A stretch of DNA of 64,000 nt, taken from Marinobacterium mangrovicola (lineage in GTDB: Bacteria; Pseudomonadota; Gammaproteobacteria; Pseudomonadales; Balneatricaceae). The stretch covers positions 1 to 64,000 of the forward strand of contig NZ_SMFU01000011.1 of assembly GCF_004339595.1 (NCBI RefSeq), written 5' to 3'. This document shows positions 42,089 through 51,277 of the stretch, in pieces; positions within the stretch are counted from its first letter, which is position 1, and each line of letters opens with the position of its first letter. Below the pieces are notes generated by a model. That model was not told where the DNA came from. It saw nothing but the letters and a program-made list of their open reading frames with translations, and searched no databases. The translations under genes and the position numbers were made by a program.

Positions 42089-45000
42089 ATGAATCAGCTC
42101 TTGAAGGTTAAGGGATTTATCGCCTATCTGCTGGTGGTTTTTCTCAACGCCTTTGTGGATCTTGGCCACAAAATCGTTATTCAGAACACCATCTTCAAAA
42201 CCTGGGATGGCGACCTGCAGGTGATACTGACCGCTGTAATCAATGGTCTGATCCTGCTGCCGTTTATTCTGTTGTTCTCTCCCTCCGGCTTTCTCTCCGA
42301 CCGTTTCCCCAAACCCAGCGTTATGCGCTATGGCGCGCTGGCGGCGGTGGGCGGTACCGCGTTGATCGGGCTGAGTTACCTGGCGGGTTGGTTCTGGGTG
42401 GCGTTTGGTCTGACCCTGCTGCTGTCGATTCAGAGCGCGATCTACTCGCCGGCCAAGTATGGTTATATCCGTGAGCTGCTTGGCGATGAGCGTCTGGCCC
42501 AGGGGAATGCCCTGGTGCAGGCGACCACGATTATCTCGATTCTGGGCGGGACCTTCGCATTCTCTGCGCTGTTTGAGCATTTCTATCAGCCGGACTTTTC
42601 CAGCACTACCGAGGTGATGCACGCCATCGCGCCGCTGGGTCTGGTGTTGGTGGCGCTCTCTTTCGTGGAGTGGATTCTGGCGGGTCGTCTGCCCAGGCGA
42701 GAAGCGGGTGAGCCGACTAAAACCTTCAGCTTCAAGACTTATATGACCGGCGGCTACCTGCGCGGTAACATCGGCGCGATTCGTGGCAGCCGGGCGATCT
42801 GGCTTTCCATTGTTGGCCTGGCCATGTTCTGGGCGATCTCCCAGGTGGTTCTGGCGGCGTTTCCGGCCTACGCCAAAGAGGTGTTGGCAGAGACCAATAC
42901 CCTGGTGATTCAGGGACTGCTGGCGGTGAGCGGTATCGGTATTCTGATCGGTTCCGTGGCCGCGGGTCGTGCCTCCCGCGCCCATATCGAGCTGGGCCTG
43001 GTGCCGCTGGGTGCCATCGGTATCGCGCTTTGCCTGATGCTGATGCCGGTGTCTGAAAGCCTGTTTTCCCTGGCGGCGCTGTTGCTGCTGCTGGGCGTTT
43101 GCGGTGGTCTGTTTATCGTGCCGCTGAACGCCCTGATCCAGTACACCGCACACTCCAGCAAGCTGGGTACGGTGCTGGCTGGTAACAACTGGATTCAGAA
43201 CCTGGCGATGCTCGGTTTCCTGGCGTTGACCGTGGTGTTCTCGCTGGTCGGTTTTAGCAGTCGTGGCCTGTTTTACCTGCTGGCGATCACCGCCATCGCC
43301 GGTGCCGCTTATACCTTCTACTGCCTGCCGCACTCGCTGGTGCGCATCTTTGCCGGTGTGATCCTCAAACGCAGCTACCGTGTCAGCGTGTCTGGCCTGG
43401 AGAATCTGCCCAAGCGTGGTGGCGTGCTGCTACTGGGTAACCATATCAGTTGGATCGACTGGGCCATCGTACAGATCGCCTGCCCGCGCCCGGTGCGCTT
43501 TGTAATGCTGCGCAGCATCTACGAAACCTGGTACCTGAAGCCGTTCCTGAAGTTCTTTGGCGCGATCCCGATCAGCGCCGGCAACAGCCAGGGCGCGCTG
43601 GCCAGCGTCAACGAATGCCTGAAAAACGGTGAGGTGGTGTGCCTGTTCCCGGAAGGGGCGATCAGCCGCACCGGTCACCTTGGCATGTTCCGCAACGGTT
43701 ATGAAAAAGCGGTCGAGGATGTGGAAGAGGGCGTGATCGTACCTTTCTACCTGCGCGGCCTCTGGGGTAGCCGTCTATCGCGCTCCAATAGCGAGAAGCT
43801 GCGTGAGAACACCCAAGATGGCTTTAAGCGTAACGTCATCGTGGCGCTGGGCCAGCCGCTGCCGCTGGAAACCAAGGCCGATGCGCTGAAACAGAAGGTG
43901 TTCGAGCTGTCCGTGAATGGTTGGGAAGATTACACCGCCAGCCTGGAGCCGCTGCCGCTGGCCTGGTTGAAGCAGGCCAAGCGCCATCCACGCGCGGTGA
44001 GCCTGATCGATACAATGGGCGATGCCCAGTTCAGTAATGCCCGTGTCATCGCCGGTACCACGGCCATGGCGCGCAGTATGAAAAAGATCTGCCGCGAGCA
44101 GAACGTGGGTCTGCTACTGCCCTCCAGCGCGGCCGGAATCATGGCCAACCTGGCGGTGATGCTGAACGGCCAGACCGCGGTGAACCTGAACTTCACCGCC
44201 GGTGTGGAATCGGTGCAGGCGGCGATCCGCAGCGCCTCTATCGATACGGTTTATACCTCCGCGCGTTTTATGAAAAAGCTCAAGACACGTGGTCTGGATA
44301 TGGATGCCATGCTGGCCGGTACCAAAATCGTGTACCTGGAAGATGTGCGCGCGAAGATGACCAAAACCCGTCTGCTGGGCCACCTGATCGGTGCCTATGT
44401 GCTGCCGGCTTCGCTGCTGTGCCGTCTGTATGGCCGTGGCGTGAAGCTGGAAAGCCCGGCGCAGATCCTCTTCTCTAGTGGTAGTGAGGGCACACCCAAG
44501 GGCGTGGTGCTGACCCACCGAAACCTGATGGGCAACATCAAGCAGATCAGCGATGTGCTCAACACCCGTAACGATGACGCGATGATGGCCTGTCTGCCGC
44601 TGTTCCACTCCTTTGGTCTCACGGTGAACAGTCTGCTGCCGATGGTGGAGGGGATTCCGGCGGTCTGTCATCCGGACCCCACCGATGCGCTGAATATCGC
44701 CAAGGCGATCTACCGCTACAAGGTCAGCATCCTCTGCGGCACCGCGACCTTCCTGCGCCTTTATACCCGTAACCGCAAGGTGGTGCCGGAGATGCTGGAG
44801 CCGTTGCGGGTAATCGTGGCCGGTGCGGAAAAGCTCTCCGCCGAGGTGCGTGACAGCTTTGAGTTGAAGTTCAAGAAAACCATCTTCGAAGGTTACGGCG
44901 CTACCGAAACTGCACCTGTGGCCAGCGTCAACGTGCCCGATGTGATGGACCCGAACACCTGGAAGCTCCAGGCCGGGCAGAAGAAGGGCAGTGTGGGTCT

Positions 45001-45541
45001 GCCGCTGCCGGGCAGCTGCTTCCGCATTGTTGACCCCGAAAGCCTGGAAACCCTGCCCACCGGTGAAGATGGCCTGATCCTGGTCTCCGGTGGACAGGTG
45101 ATGCAGGGCTACCTGAATGATCCGGAAAAGACCGACGATGCCATCGTCGAGCTGGATGGCCGCCGCTGGTACCGCACCGGTGACAAGGGGCATCTGGATA
45201 CGGATGGCTTCCTGACCATCGTCGATCGCTACTCCCGCTTTGCCAAGATCGGCGGCGAGATGATCAGCCTGGGTGCGGTGGAAGCCGCCGTGGCCGGGGT
45301 AGTCGATAGCGAGGCCGTCGAGTTCGCCGCTACCAATATCAAAGACGATAAAAAGGGCGAAAAGGTTGTGCTGCTGGTGACCGGTGCAGCGGATGAAGTG
45401 CGCCAGAAAATGATCGATGCGGGCGTGAACCCGCTGATGATTCCCGCCGAGGTGATCGCTGTTGAAGAGCTACCGAAACTGGGCAGCGGCAAGATCGATT
45501 ACAAGGGGCTCAAACAACGTGCGCTGGACGCGCTGGCATAA
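42089..45541 (+). CDS. aas: Trifunctional Aas: LplT-type transporter + acyltransferase + acyl-ACP synthetase
   Basis: 1150 residues in three modules. Residues 1-410: MFS lysophospholipid flippase like LplT. About 425-640: PlsC acyltransferase with NHISWIDWA (the HxxxxD site near residue 451) and FPEGAISRTG. About 650-1150: AMP-forming acyl-ACP synthetase with FSSGSEGTPKGVVLTHRN near 795, YGATETAPV, and a C-terminal lysine in GSGKIDYKGL. Together they import 2-acyl-lysophospholipids from the outer leaflet and re-acylate them with acyl-ACP. E. coli encodes LplT separately, and this three-part fusion is known in other Proteobacteria. Single gene, with an 88-base gap before the DUF2157 gene. Confidence 0.93.
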   Translation: MNQLLKVKGFIAYLLVVFLNAFVDLGHKIVIQNTIFKTWDGDLQVILTAVINGLILLPFILLFSPSGFLSDRFPKPSVMRYGALAAVGGTALIGLSYLAGWFWVAFGLTLLLSIQSAIYSPAKYGYIRELLGDERLAQGNALVQATTIISILGGTFAFSALFEHFYQPDFSSTTEVMHAIAPLGLVLVALSFVEWILAGRLPRREAGEPTKTFSFKTYMTGGYLRGNIGAIRGSRAIWLSIVGLAMFWAISQVVLAAFPAYAKEVLAETNTLVIQGLLAVSGIGILIGSVAAGRASRAHIELGLVPLGAIGIALCLMLMPVSESLFSLAALLLLLGVCGGLFIVPLNALIQYTAHSSKLGTVLAGNNWIQNLAMLGFLALTVVFSLVGFSSRGLFYLLAITAIAGAAYTFYCLPHSLVRIFAGVILKRSYRVSVSGLENLPKRGGVLLLGNHISWIDWAIVQIACPRPVRFVMLRSIYETWYLKPFLKFFGAIPISAGNSQGALASVNECLKNGEVVCLFPEGAISRTGHLGMFRNGYEKAVEDVEEGVIVPFYLRGLWGSRLSRSNSEKLRENTQDGFKRNVIVALGQPLPLETKADALKQKVFELSVNGWEDYTASLEPLPLAWLKQAKRHPRAVSLIDTMGDAQFSNARVIAGTTAMARSMKKICREQNVGLLLPSSAAGIMANLAVMLNGQTAVNLNFTAGVESVQAAIRSASIDTVYTSARFMKKLKTRGLDMDAMLAGTKIVYLEDVRAKMTKTRLLGHLIGAYVLPASLLCRLYGRGVKLESPAQILFSSGSEGTPKGVVLTHRNLMGNIKQISDVLNTRNDDAMMACLPLFHSFGLTVNSLLPMVEGIPAVCHPDPTDALNIAKAIYRYKVSILCGTATFLRLYTRNRKVVPEMLEPLRVIVAGAEKLSAEVRDSFELKFKKTIFEGYGATETAPVASVNVPDVMDPNTWKLQAGQKKGSVGLPLPGSCFRIVDPESLETLPTGEDGLILVSGGQVMQGYLNDPEKTDDAIVELDGRRWYRTGDKGHLDTDGFLTIVDRYSRFAKIGGEMISLGAVEAAVAGVVDSEAVEFAATNIKDDKKGEKVVLLVTGAADEVRQKMIDAGVNPLMIPAEVIAVEELPKLGSGKIDYKGLKQRALDALA

Positions 45542-45629
45542 CGGAATGTTGCAAAACTGGCCGCGTTGCTAAACGCAGCGGCAGATAGACAAGGGTTTTC
45601 AACATACCGCTCAATGAAAGGTGACGAAC

Positions 45630-46940
45630 ATGAGAGTGCTGCGATTGTTCAAGAAAGACCTCGCCCGAGAGGTCAGCGACTGGATCGGCGATGGCCTGAT
45701 CGAGCGCGCCCAGGGCGAAGCGATCCTCGCGCGTTACGGCGCAAGCCTGAATGAGGGCAAGGGCGGCAGCTTCGCCTACTACGTGCTCAGTGCCCTGGCC
45801 GTGATGTTCGCAGGCCTGGCGATGATCCTGGTGCTGTCCCACAACTGGGACGAGATTCCGCGCGCGGTGCGGATGCTGGGGTTGATCGGCGCCACGCTGG
45901 TGATCAACCTGATCGGCGGCTTGGAGATGCTACAGGGCAAGCAGCGCGCCGGTGTGCTCTGGCTCTTCTTCGGCGGTATCAGTTACGGCGCATCGATCAT
46001 GCTGATCGCGCAGATCTATCATCTGGGCGAACACTTCCCCGACGGCATCTTCTGGTGGGCGCTGGGGATTCTGCCGTTGGTATTTCTGACCCGCTCGCGG
46101 CTGATCGCGCTGCAGGTGCTGGTGCTCGCCAGCCTGTGGATGTATACCGAAGCCAGTACCGGCTTTATGCCCTATAGCTACCCAATATTTGCGCTGCCCT
46201 GCCTCTGGCTGGTGTGGACTCATCGCCGCTCGGCGCTGATCTTTCTCGGCTCGCTGGTGGGGCTGGTGGCCTGGGTCAACCTGCTGCTCGCCTGGGGGGC
46301 TGGTCGCTTTTACATCTACGATCCTTTTGCCGATCAGGTACCGCTAACGGTGGCACTGGGCCTTGCGATGATAGGTGCTGCCTGGTGGCTGATGCGCCAC
46401 GAAGAACCGCTAAAACGGGACTATGGCCAACTACTGCATCTCTACCTGCTGCGCGGCGCTATTCTCACGTTGCTGATATTGAGCTTTACCGAGTTCTGGC
46501 GCGACCTGATGCGCAACGACTACCTGATCGGCGTCTTCAATCCGCTGCTGCTGGCGCTGGGCACCATGATTGGCTTTACGCTGGCCCGCCCATCCGGTGC
46601 CAACGCCAGCGGGCCGATTCTGCTCAATGGTGCCTTCTTCACGCTGGCAGCGCTGCTGGTACAGCAGAACTGGGCAGACCCTATGTTCCTCGCCGTCGCT
46701 ACCAACCTGGTGCTGGTGATCACCGGGATCTGGCTGATCCGCCGCGGTGTGGATGATGCCGTCACTCACTTCTTCTACACCGGCGTAGCGGTGCTGCTGC
46801 TGACCGCCATGCTGCGCTACTTTGACCTGATCGGCGACTATATAGGCGGCGCGCTGCTGTTCATGGTGGCGGCTGCGGTGCTGTTTGGCGCTGCCCGCTT
46901 CTGGAGAAACCGCACAACCGAGGGCCAGGACCATGTCTAA
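45630..46940 (+). CDS. DUF2157 polytopic membrane protein
   Basis: 436 residues. A short soluble N-terminal helical region (1-50, with LIERAQGEAILARYG) precedes about ten to twelve hydrophobic segments, as in DUF2157 proteins. The ATG at 45630 lies after AAGGTG. A GTG three codons before is less likely. The last bases overlap the GDYXXLXY gene start by 8 bases, a pairing common in Proteobacteria that suggests a membrane complex. The function is unknown. Confidence 0.85.
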   Translation: MRVLRLFKKDLAREVSDWIGDGLIERAQGEAILARYGASLNEGKGGSFAYYVLSALAVMFAGLAMILVLSHNWDEIPRAVRMLGLIGATLVINLIGGLEMLQGKQRAGVLWLFFGGISYGASIMLIAQIYHLGEHFPDGIFWWALGILPLVFLTRSRLIALQVLVLASLWMYTEASTGFMPYSYPIFALPCLWLVWTHRRSALIFLGSLVGLVAWVNLLLAWGAGRFYIYDPFADQVPLTVALGLAMIGAAWWLMRHEEPLKRDYGQLLHLYLLRGAILTLLILSFTEFWRDLMRNDYLIGVFNPLLLALGTMIGFTLARPSGANASGPILLNGAFFTLAALLVQQNWADPMFLAVATNLVLVITGIWLIRRGVDDAVTHFFYTGVAVLLLTAMLRYFDLIGDYIGGALLFMVAAAVLFGAARFWRNRTTEGQDHV

Positions 46941-47493
46941 TTCAACAGCCTTTCATACCCCAGAGATCTCCGTGCCGGTGAATAAAAAACTGCTTGGCAT
47001 TGGCCTGCTGCTGACGTTGGTTTTGCAGCTGGGCGTACTCGGTACCGAATATCTGAGCTCCACCTGGCCACTGAAATATGGTGAACCGGTGCTGCTGAAA
47101 ACCGAACCGATCGACCCGCGCAGCCTGTTCCGTGGCAACTATGTTCGCCTCAACTACGGCATCAGTCGTGTCGATGCGGCGTTGGCTGTGGATCCGTTCC
47201 GCAAACACCAGACGGTTTTCGTGACGTTGAAGCAGGAAGGTAAATACCATGTCGCTGAGCGACTCCTGCATGAGCCGCCCGAGCAGGGCCCTGTGATCCG
47301 AGGTCGTATCCGCTGGGCCAGCGATCAGTTCTACCGTATCGACTACGGCATTGAGGCGTTCTTTATGCCCAAGGGAAAAGCGATAGCAGCGCAGAATGCC
47401 GTACGGGAAAAAGAGGCCTGGGCTCAGATCTATCTGCTGGATAGCGGCAAGGCGGCGATTGCTGATCTGATCTGTGAGGGCGGCTGTCTTTAA
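46933..47493 (+). CDS. GDYXXLXY-domain protein
   Basis: 186 residues from the ATG at 46933, within the end of the DUF2157 gene, with CCAGGA upstream. One membrane anchor (about 18-37) is followed by a periplasmic GDYXXLXY domain. The name motif reads GNYVRLNY here, an Asp to Asn change at the second position. Conserved DPRSLFRG precedes it and a long strand region with RIDYGIEAFFMPKGKA follows. The function of the family is unknown. Translationally coupled to the DUF2157 gene. Confidence 0.87.
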   Translation: MSNSTAFHTPEISVPVNKKLLGIGLLLTLVLQLGVLGTEYLSSTWPLKYGEPVLLKTEPIDPRSLFRGNYVRLNYGISRVDAALAVDPFRKHQTVFVTLKQEGKYHVAERLLHEPPEQGPVIRGRIRWASDQFYRIDYGIEAFFMPKGKAIAAQNAVREKEAWAQIYLLDSGKAAIADLICEGGCL

Positions 47494-47538
47494 GTCGTGC
47501 CTTAAGGTGTAAATGGCTAACTGAAATGCAGTATTCAG

Positions 47539-47568
47539 AGGCGCTCTGCTAACGGGGCGCCTTTTTTC
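47539..47568 (+). terminator. Rho-independent terminator of the aas/DUF2157 cluster
   Basis: Stem AGGCGC/GCGCCT (47539-47544/47557-47562) with a 12-base loop followed by TTTTTCTT. It lies about 45 bases past the GDYXXLXY stop. Confidence 0.8.
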
Positions 47569-47772
47569 TTGGTGCTGAGCAGAATTCGATTCAAAGTGTG
47601 CCCACTCCTGGCCTTATTTTCATCCGAATCGATCGCCGCTGCGTACTATAGAGCAGGGATACAGGATGATACTCAGTTATTAGTTCCATGAAGAGAAAGT
47701 GGACTCTGATACTGACTCAATCTATCTTTTACTGAGGTGTAATGTGTAGTCATCTACCGTCAGGTTCACTCC

Positions 47773-49335
47773 ATGCCCAACCCTTTATTTTCAAAGAAAA
47801 CAGTGCATCAGGCTTCAACTTCTCAAGCTGTAACCGAGAAGTTGAGTGATGCGCTTTCACCATGGAAGGTGGCTCTGATCGATGATGAAGATGATGTGAT
47901 CTCTATCTCAGAGATGGTGCTCAAGCGTGTGCTGGTTGATAGTCGTCCGCTGATGTTTTTAAAGGCGCACTCAGCGGCAGAGGCGAAGGCGCTGTTTGAG
48001 CAGCACAGCGATATCGCATTGGCGCTGGTTGACGTGGTGATGGAAGACGATCACGCAGGGCTTGATCTGATTAAGTGGATAAGAGAAAGCAACAAGAATA
48101 CAGCCACACGGCTGGTTTTGCGTACGGGGCAGCCAGGTGAGGCACCCGAAGAGGATGTGATCAGAGACTATGACATCAACGATTACAAGAACAAGGCGGA
48201 ACTGAACTCTACGCGGCTAAAAACCACCATCTACTCTGCGATTCGTTCATACCGAGATATTATCGAAGTCGAACGCGGCCACAAGGGGCTGGAAGATGTC
48301 GTCGACGCGACGACGCGAGTGCTTCAGTCCAGCAGCAGCGAAGCGTTTTGTATCCAGGTCTTAAAAGAAGCGAAAGACCTGCTTGGGCAAGTGTCTACCT
48401 CTTTTTATCTGCACTACCAGTTAGTCAATGCCTTGGGTAACCGGGAGCAGATTGTCCTCTCCTATGACGGCACTCGGTACCAGATAGACGCCAGCCTTGA
48501 TTGTGATATTTTTCCCGGGGGGATTCGTGACCGGGTCAATCAGGCGTTGGCCAGTAAGCAAAATGTAATATCGGAAGGGTTGTTCTGTAAATTCACTCAG
48601 CTTTCCGATAACAGCGAAAGTGTGGCCGCGGTGGCGCTGTCAGTACACCAGTCACGCTTGAGCCAACGGCTGTTAAATGTCTTCCTCAGCAAGGTTTCTA
48701 TTATCTTCGTAAACCTGATTACCCGTGAGGAGATTGAGCGCACACAGCAGGAGTTGATGTGTGTTTTGGGTGAGGCGATCGAAAAACGCAGTAAAGAAAC
48801 AGGCTCCCATGTGCGCCGCGTGTCGCTGATCTGTGAGTTTCTGGCGCAGCGCTTCGGGCTGGATGAGCACCTTGTGCAACTCATCAAGCATGCTACCCCG
48901 ATGCATGATATCGGAAAGATAGCGATTCCAGAGAGCATTTTGCATAAGCCGGGCAAGCTGGATGCTCAAGAGTGGGAAACAATGAAAACCCATGCTCAAG
49001 TGGGTTATGACATGTTGTGCCAATCCAGACGGGCTTTACCTCAGGTTGGAGCAAGTATCGCGCTGTATCACCATGAAAAATGGGACGGCTCGGGCTACCC
49101 GTCTGGCCTGAAAGGCGAAGATATACCGGTTGAAGGCCGGATCATGGCGCTGGCCGATGTAATTGATGCGCTGGCCGCGCGGCGTTCCTACAAAGAACCC
49201 TGGCCGGCGGAGCGGATTCTGAACTTGTTAAAAGAGGAGCGGGGCCGTCATTTTGATCCACAGCTGTGTGATTTGGCGATAGAGCACTTTGACAGCATCA
49301 TGGCGCTAAGAGCTATTTACCCGGATGAAGAGTAA
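47773..49335 (+). CDS. Response regulator with HD-GYP cyclic-di-GMP phosphodiesterase output
   Basis: 520 residues. The receiver domain (about 31-165) has acidic D37-D38, phospho-acceptor D87 in LVDVVMED, and a lysine in NDYKNKAEL. A middle region of the DUF3369 type (about 175-320) links to an HD-GYP domain (about 330-515) with the metal site HDIGKIAIPESIL and the HHEKWDGSGYPSGL motif. HD-GYP proteins degrade cyclic di-GMP. The convergent PAS-PAS kinase (49420-51081) is the likely partner. An AGG box precedes the ATG. Confidence 0.93.
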   Translation: MPNPLFSKKTVHQASTSQAVTEKLSDALSPWKVALIDDEDDVISISEMVLKRVLVDSRPLMFLKAHSAAEAKALFEQHSDIALALVDVVMEDDHAGLDLIKWIRESNKNTATRLVLRTGQPGEAPEEDVIRDYDINDYKNKAELNSTRLKTTIYSAIRSYRDIIEVERGHKGLEDVVDATTRVLQSSSSEAFCIQVLKEAKDLLGQVSTSFYLHYQLVNALGNREQIVLSYDGTRYQIDASLDCDIFPGGIRDRVNQALASKQNVISEGLFCKFTQLSDNSESVAAVALSVHQSRLSQRLLNVFLSKVSIIFVNLITREEIERTQQELMCVLGEAIEKRSKETGSHVRRVSLICEFLAQRFGLDEHLVQLIKHATPMHDIGKIAIPESILHKPGKLDAQEWETMKTHAQVGYDMLCQSRRALPQVGASIALYHHEKWDGSGYPSGLKGEDIPVEGRIMALADVIDALAARRSYKEPWPAERILNLLKEERGRHFDPQLCDLAIEHFDSIMALRAIYPDEE

Positions 49336-49419
49336 TGATCCTTTACGGGGTTCTTGCCTAAGTGTGATCGGTTTGGAAGTACCTTCGCTCCTAACACGGC
49401 TTCTAATCTCTGCGCTTCA

Positions 49420-51081
49420 CTAAAGCCTCTCTTTCACGTTAAACACGATGGTAAACTCAACTCCCTTTTTTTCTTCGCTCCGGCACCGAATGGTGCCGCC
49501 CAGGGCGTTGGTGACAATATTGTAGGTGACGTTTAGACCGAGCCCTGTACCACCATTAGCGCGGTTAGTCGTGAAAAAAGGCTCGAATATCTTCGGTAAA
49601 TCTTCTTTCTTTATCCCTTTACCATCATCTTTATAAGATAAAGAGAACTTTTTATCTGTCAGCTCGCGTAAGGCTATTTCAATGTTCCCAGCTGTGCTGT
49701 CACTAAAACCATGAGTAATAGAGTTGATTATAAGGTTGGTCAATAATTGAGAAAGTAGCCCTGGATTGGTGACAACATTATAATTGTCATCGCAATCGAC
49801 TTTTATGCTTACTTTAGATTTTCTCGCTACAGAGCTCAGACTGAAAATTATTTCATCTAGATAATCTTTTAGATTGATATTTCTTTCTTCTTCGCTCGTT
49901 TGGTCCACCGCAATCTGTTTGAAACTTTTGACCAAGTGTGCGGTTCTTTCCAAATTTTTGTTGATGATTTGCGAGAGCTCGGTAGCACTGTTCAGATAAG
50001 CTTCGAACATCTCTTCATCGAGCTCACCTTGCTGATACGACTTGCGTATAGCCTTGGTTTCGTCGATAAACTGAGTGATTCCCATAAGCCCCACACCCAC
50101 AGGTGTATTAATCTCATGGGAGACCCCCGCGACCAGTGAGCCCAGGCTGGCCATTTTTTCCGATTCAACCAGCTTTACCTGTGTCTGTTTCAGGTCTTGA
50201 ATCGTATGCTGGAGGTCTCTATTGGATTGGTCTAACTCAGCGTTGCGCTCGTAGATCTGAAACTCGAGCTCCTTTTTCTCGGAGATATCGCGAATAATGG
50301 CGTAGATGCAGTCGGTGCCATTGAGTGTAACTTTAATGATTATAACTTCTGTCCAAAAAACGGTACCGTTAGATTTTTGGTGCAACCACTCGAAACGTAC
50401 GCTGCCTTTATTCATACAGCTTTTTATAAGCTCAAGAGCAGCATCTTTAGACGAACGGCCGTCAGGTTGAAATGTAGGGGAAATATTTTTGGGGTGAATG
50501 CCGATAACATCTTCTTTTCTTTGGAAGCAAAACATTGTCAAGAAGGCTTTATTGCAGTCTATGTATTGCTGGCCATCAAAGATAGCTAGACCGTCCATTG
50601 ATTCGTTAAAAAGGGTTTCGAAGCTCTCCTTCTGTTCAGCAAGCTTTAATTCAAGCTGTTTTTTCTCACTGATATCTCGCCAGTTGGTGTGAAGAACCTC
50701 TTCGCCATCTAAAACCATCTTGGTAAGGATCACTTCACACCAAAAGGGAACACCCGTGGATTTTGTATGGATCCACTCAAAGCGAAGGCTGCCCTCGTCA
50801 TAGCAGCGGTTGATAAGCTCCAGCGCTTTTTCTGCAGAGCGTCTGCCGTCAAACTGGTATTCAGGCGAGAAGTGAACGGGGCCCTGGCCAATGAACTGCT
50901 CTTTCTTCTCCAGATCTACCAGATCAAGCATGGACTGGTTGCAGTCAACAAAGATGCCATCTTTGAAGATCGCCAAACCGTCTTTGGAGTGCCTAAAGAC
51001 GGTCTCAAACCCCTTTACCTGTTCTTTGACTTGTTTCATTTCCGCGCTAAACCCGTATCCGGCCAGTGACAAAAGTTCCAT
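49420..51081 (-). CDS. PAS-PAS sensor histidine kinase
   Basis: 553 residues, no membrane segment. Two PAS domains (about 20-145 and 150-270) resemble each other: each has a DGLAIF...DCNK/Q core and a PFWCEV/VFWTEV strand, so they arose by duplication. A coiled coil (about 270-310) leads to an H box GVSHEINTPVG and an ATPase domain with DDGKGIKKEDL and GGTGLGLNVTYNI. The start at 51079-51081 is the first ATG, but no good ribosome site is visible, so the N-terminus is uncertain. Convergent with and probably cognate to the HD-GYP regulator. Confidence 0.9.
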   Translation of the reverse strand: MELLSLAGYGFSAEMKQVKEQVKGFETVFRHSKDGLAIFKDGIFVDCNQSMLDLVDLEKKEQFIGQGPVHFSPEYQFDGRRSAEKALELINRCYDEGSLRFEWIHTKSTGVPFWCEVILTKMVLDGEEVLHTNWRDISEKKQLELKLAEQKESFETLFNESMDGLAIFDGQQYIDCNKAFLTMFCFQRKEDVIGIHPKNISPTFQPDGRSSKDAALELIKSCMNKGSVRFEWLHQKSNGTVFWTEVIIIKVTLNGTDCIYAIIRDISEKKELEFQIYERNAELDQSNRDLQHTIQDLKQTQVKLVESEKMASLGSLVAGVSHEINTPVGVGLMGITQFIDETKAIRKSYQQGELDEEMFEAYLNSATELSQIINKNLERTAHLVKSFKQIAVDQTSEEERNINLKDYLDEIIFSLSSVARKSKVSIKVDCDDNYNVVTNPGLLSQLLTNLIINSITHGFSDSTAGNIEIALRELTDKKFSLSYKDDGKGIKKEDLPKIFEPFFTTNRANGGTGLGLNVTYNIVTNALGGTIRCRSEEKKGVEFTIVFNVKERL

Positions 51082-51277
51082 CAATCAAGCTAGCAAATAA
51101 CCCGGGTAAAGCCACTCTTTGGTTCATGAACCTAGCTCGCGGGGGCGGGACGAGCGATCGGCGATCCCGGTGGCGGATATGTAGCCCAGCACTGGACGCT
51201 TCCGCAGAAGCTATGCATATTTAGATCGAAATCATGACTTGCTGAACATGATTACCCGTCATCGGATCTTCTTAGCA

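Noticed and set aside
42005-43333. 442-codon minus-strand frame rich in Gln, Arg and His
   Set aside because: Antisense shadow of the aas transporter module, with low-complexity composition typical of the reverse frame of a GC-rich membrane protein gene.
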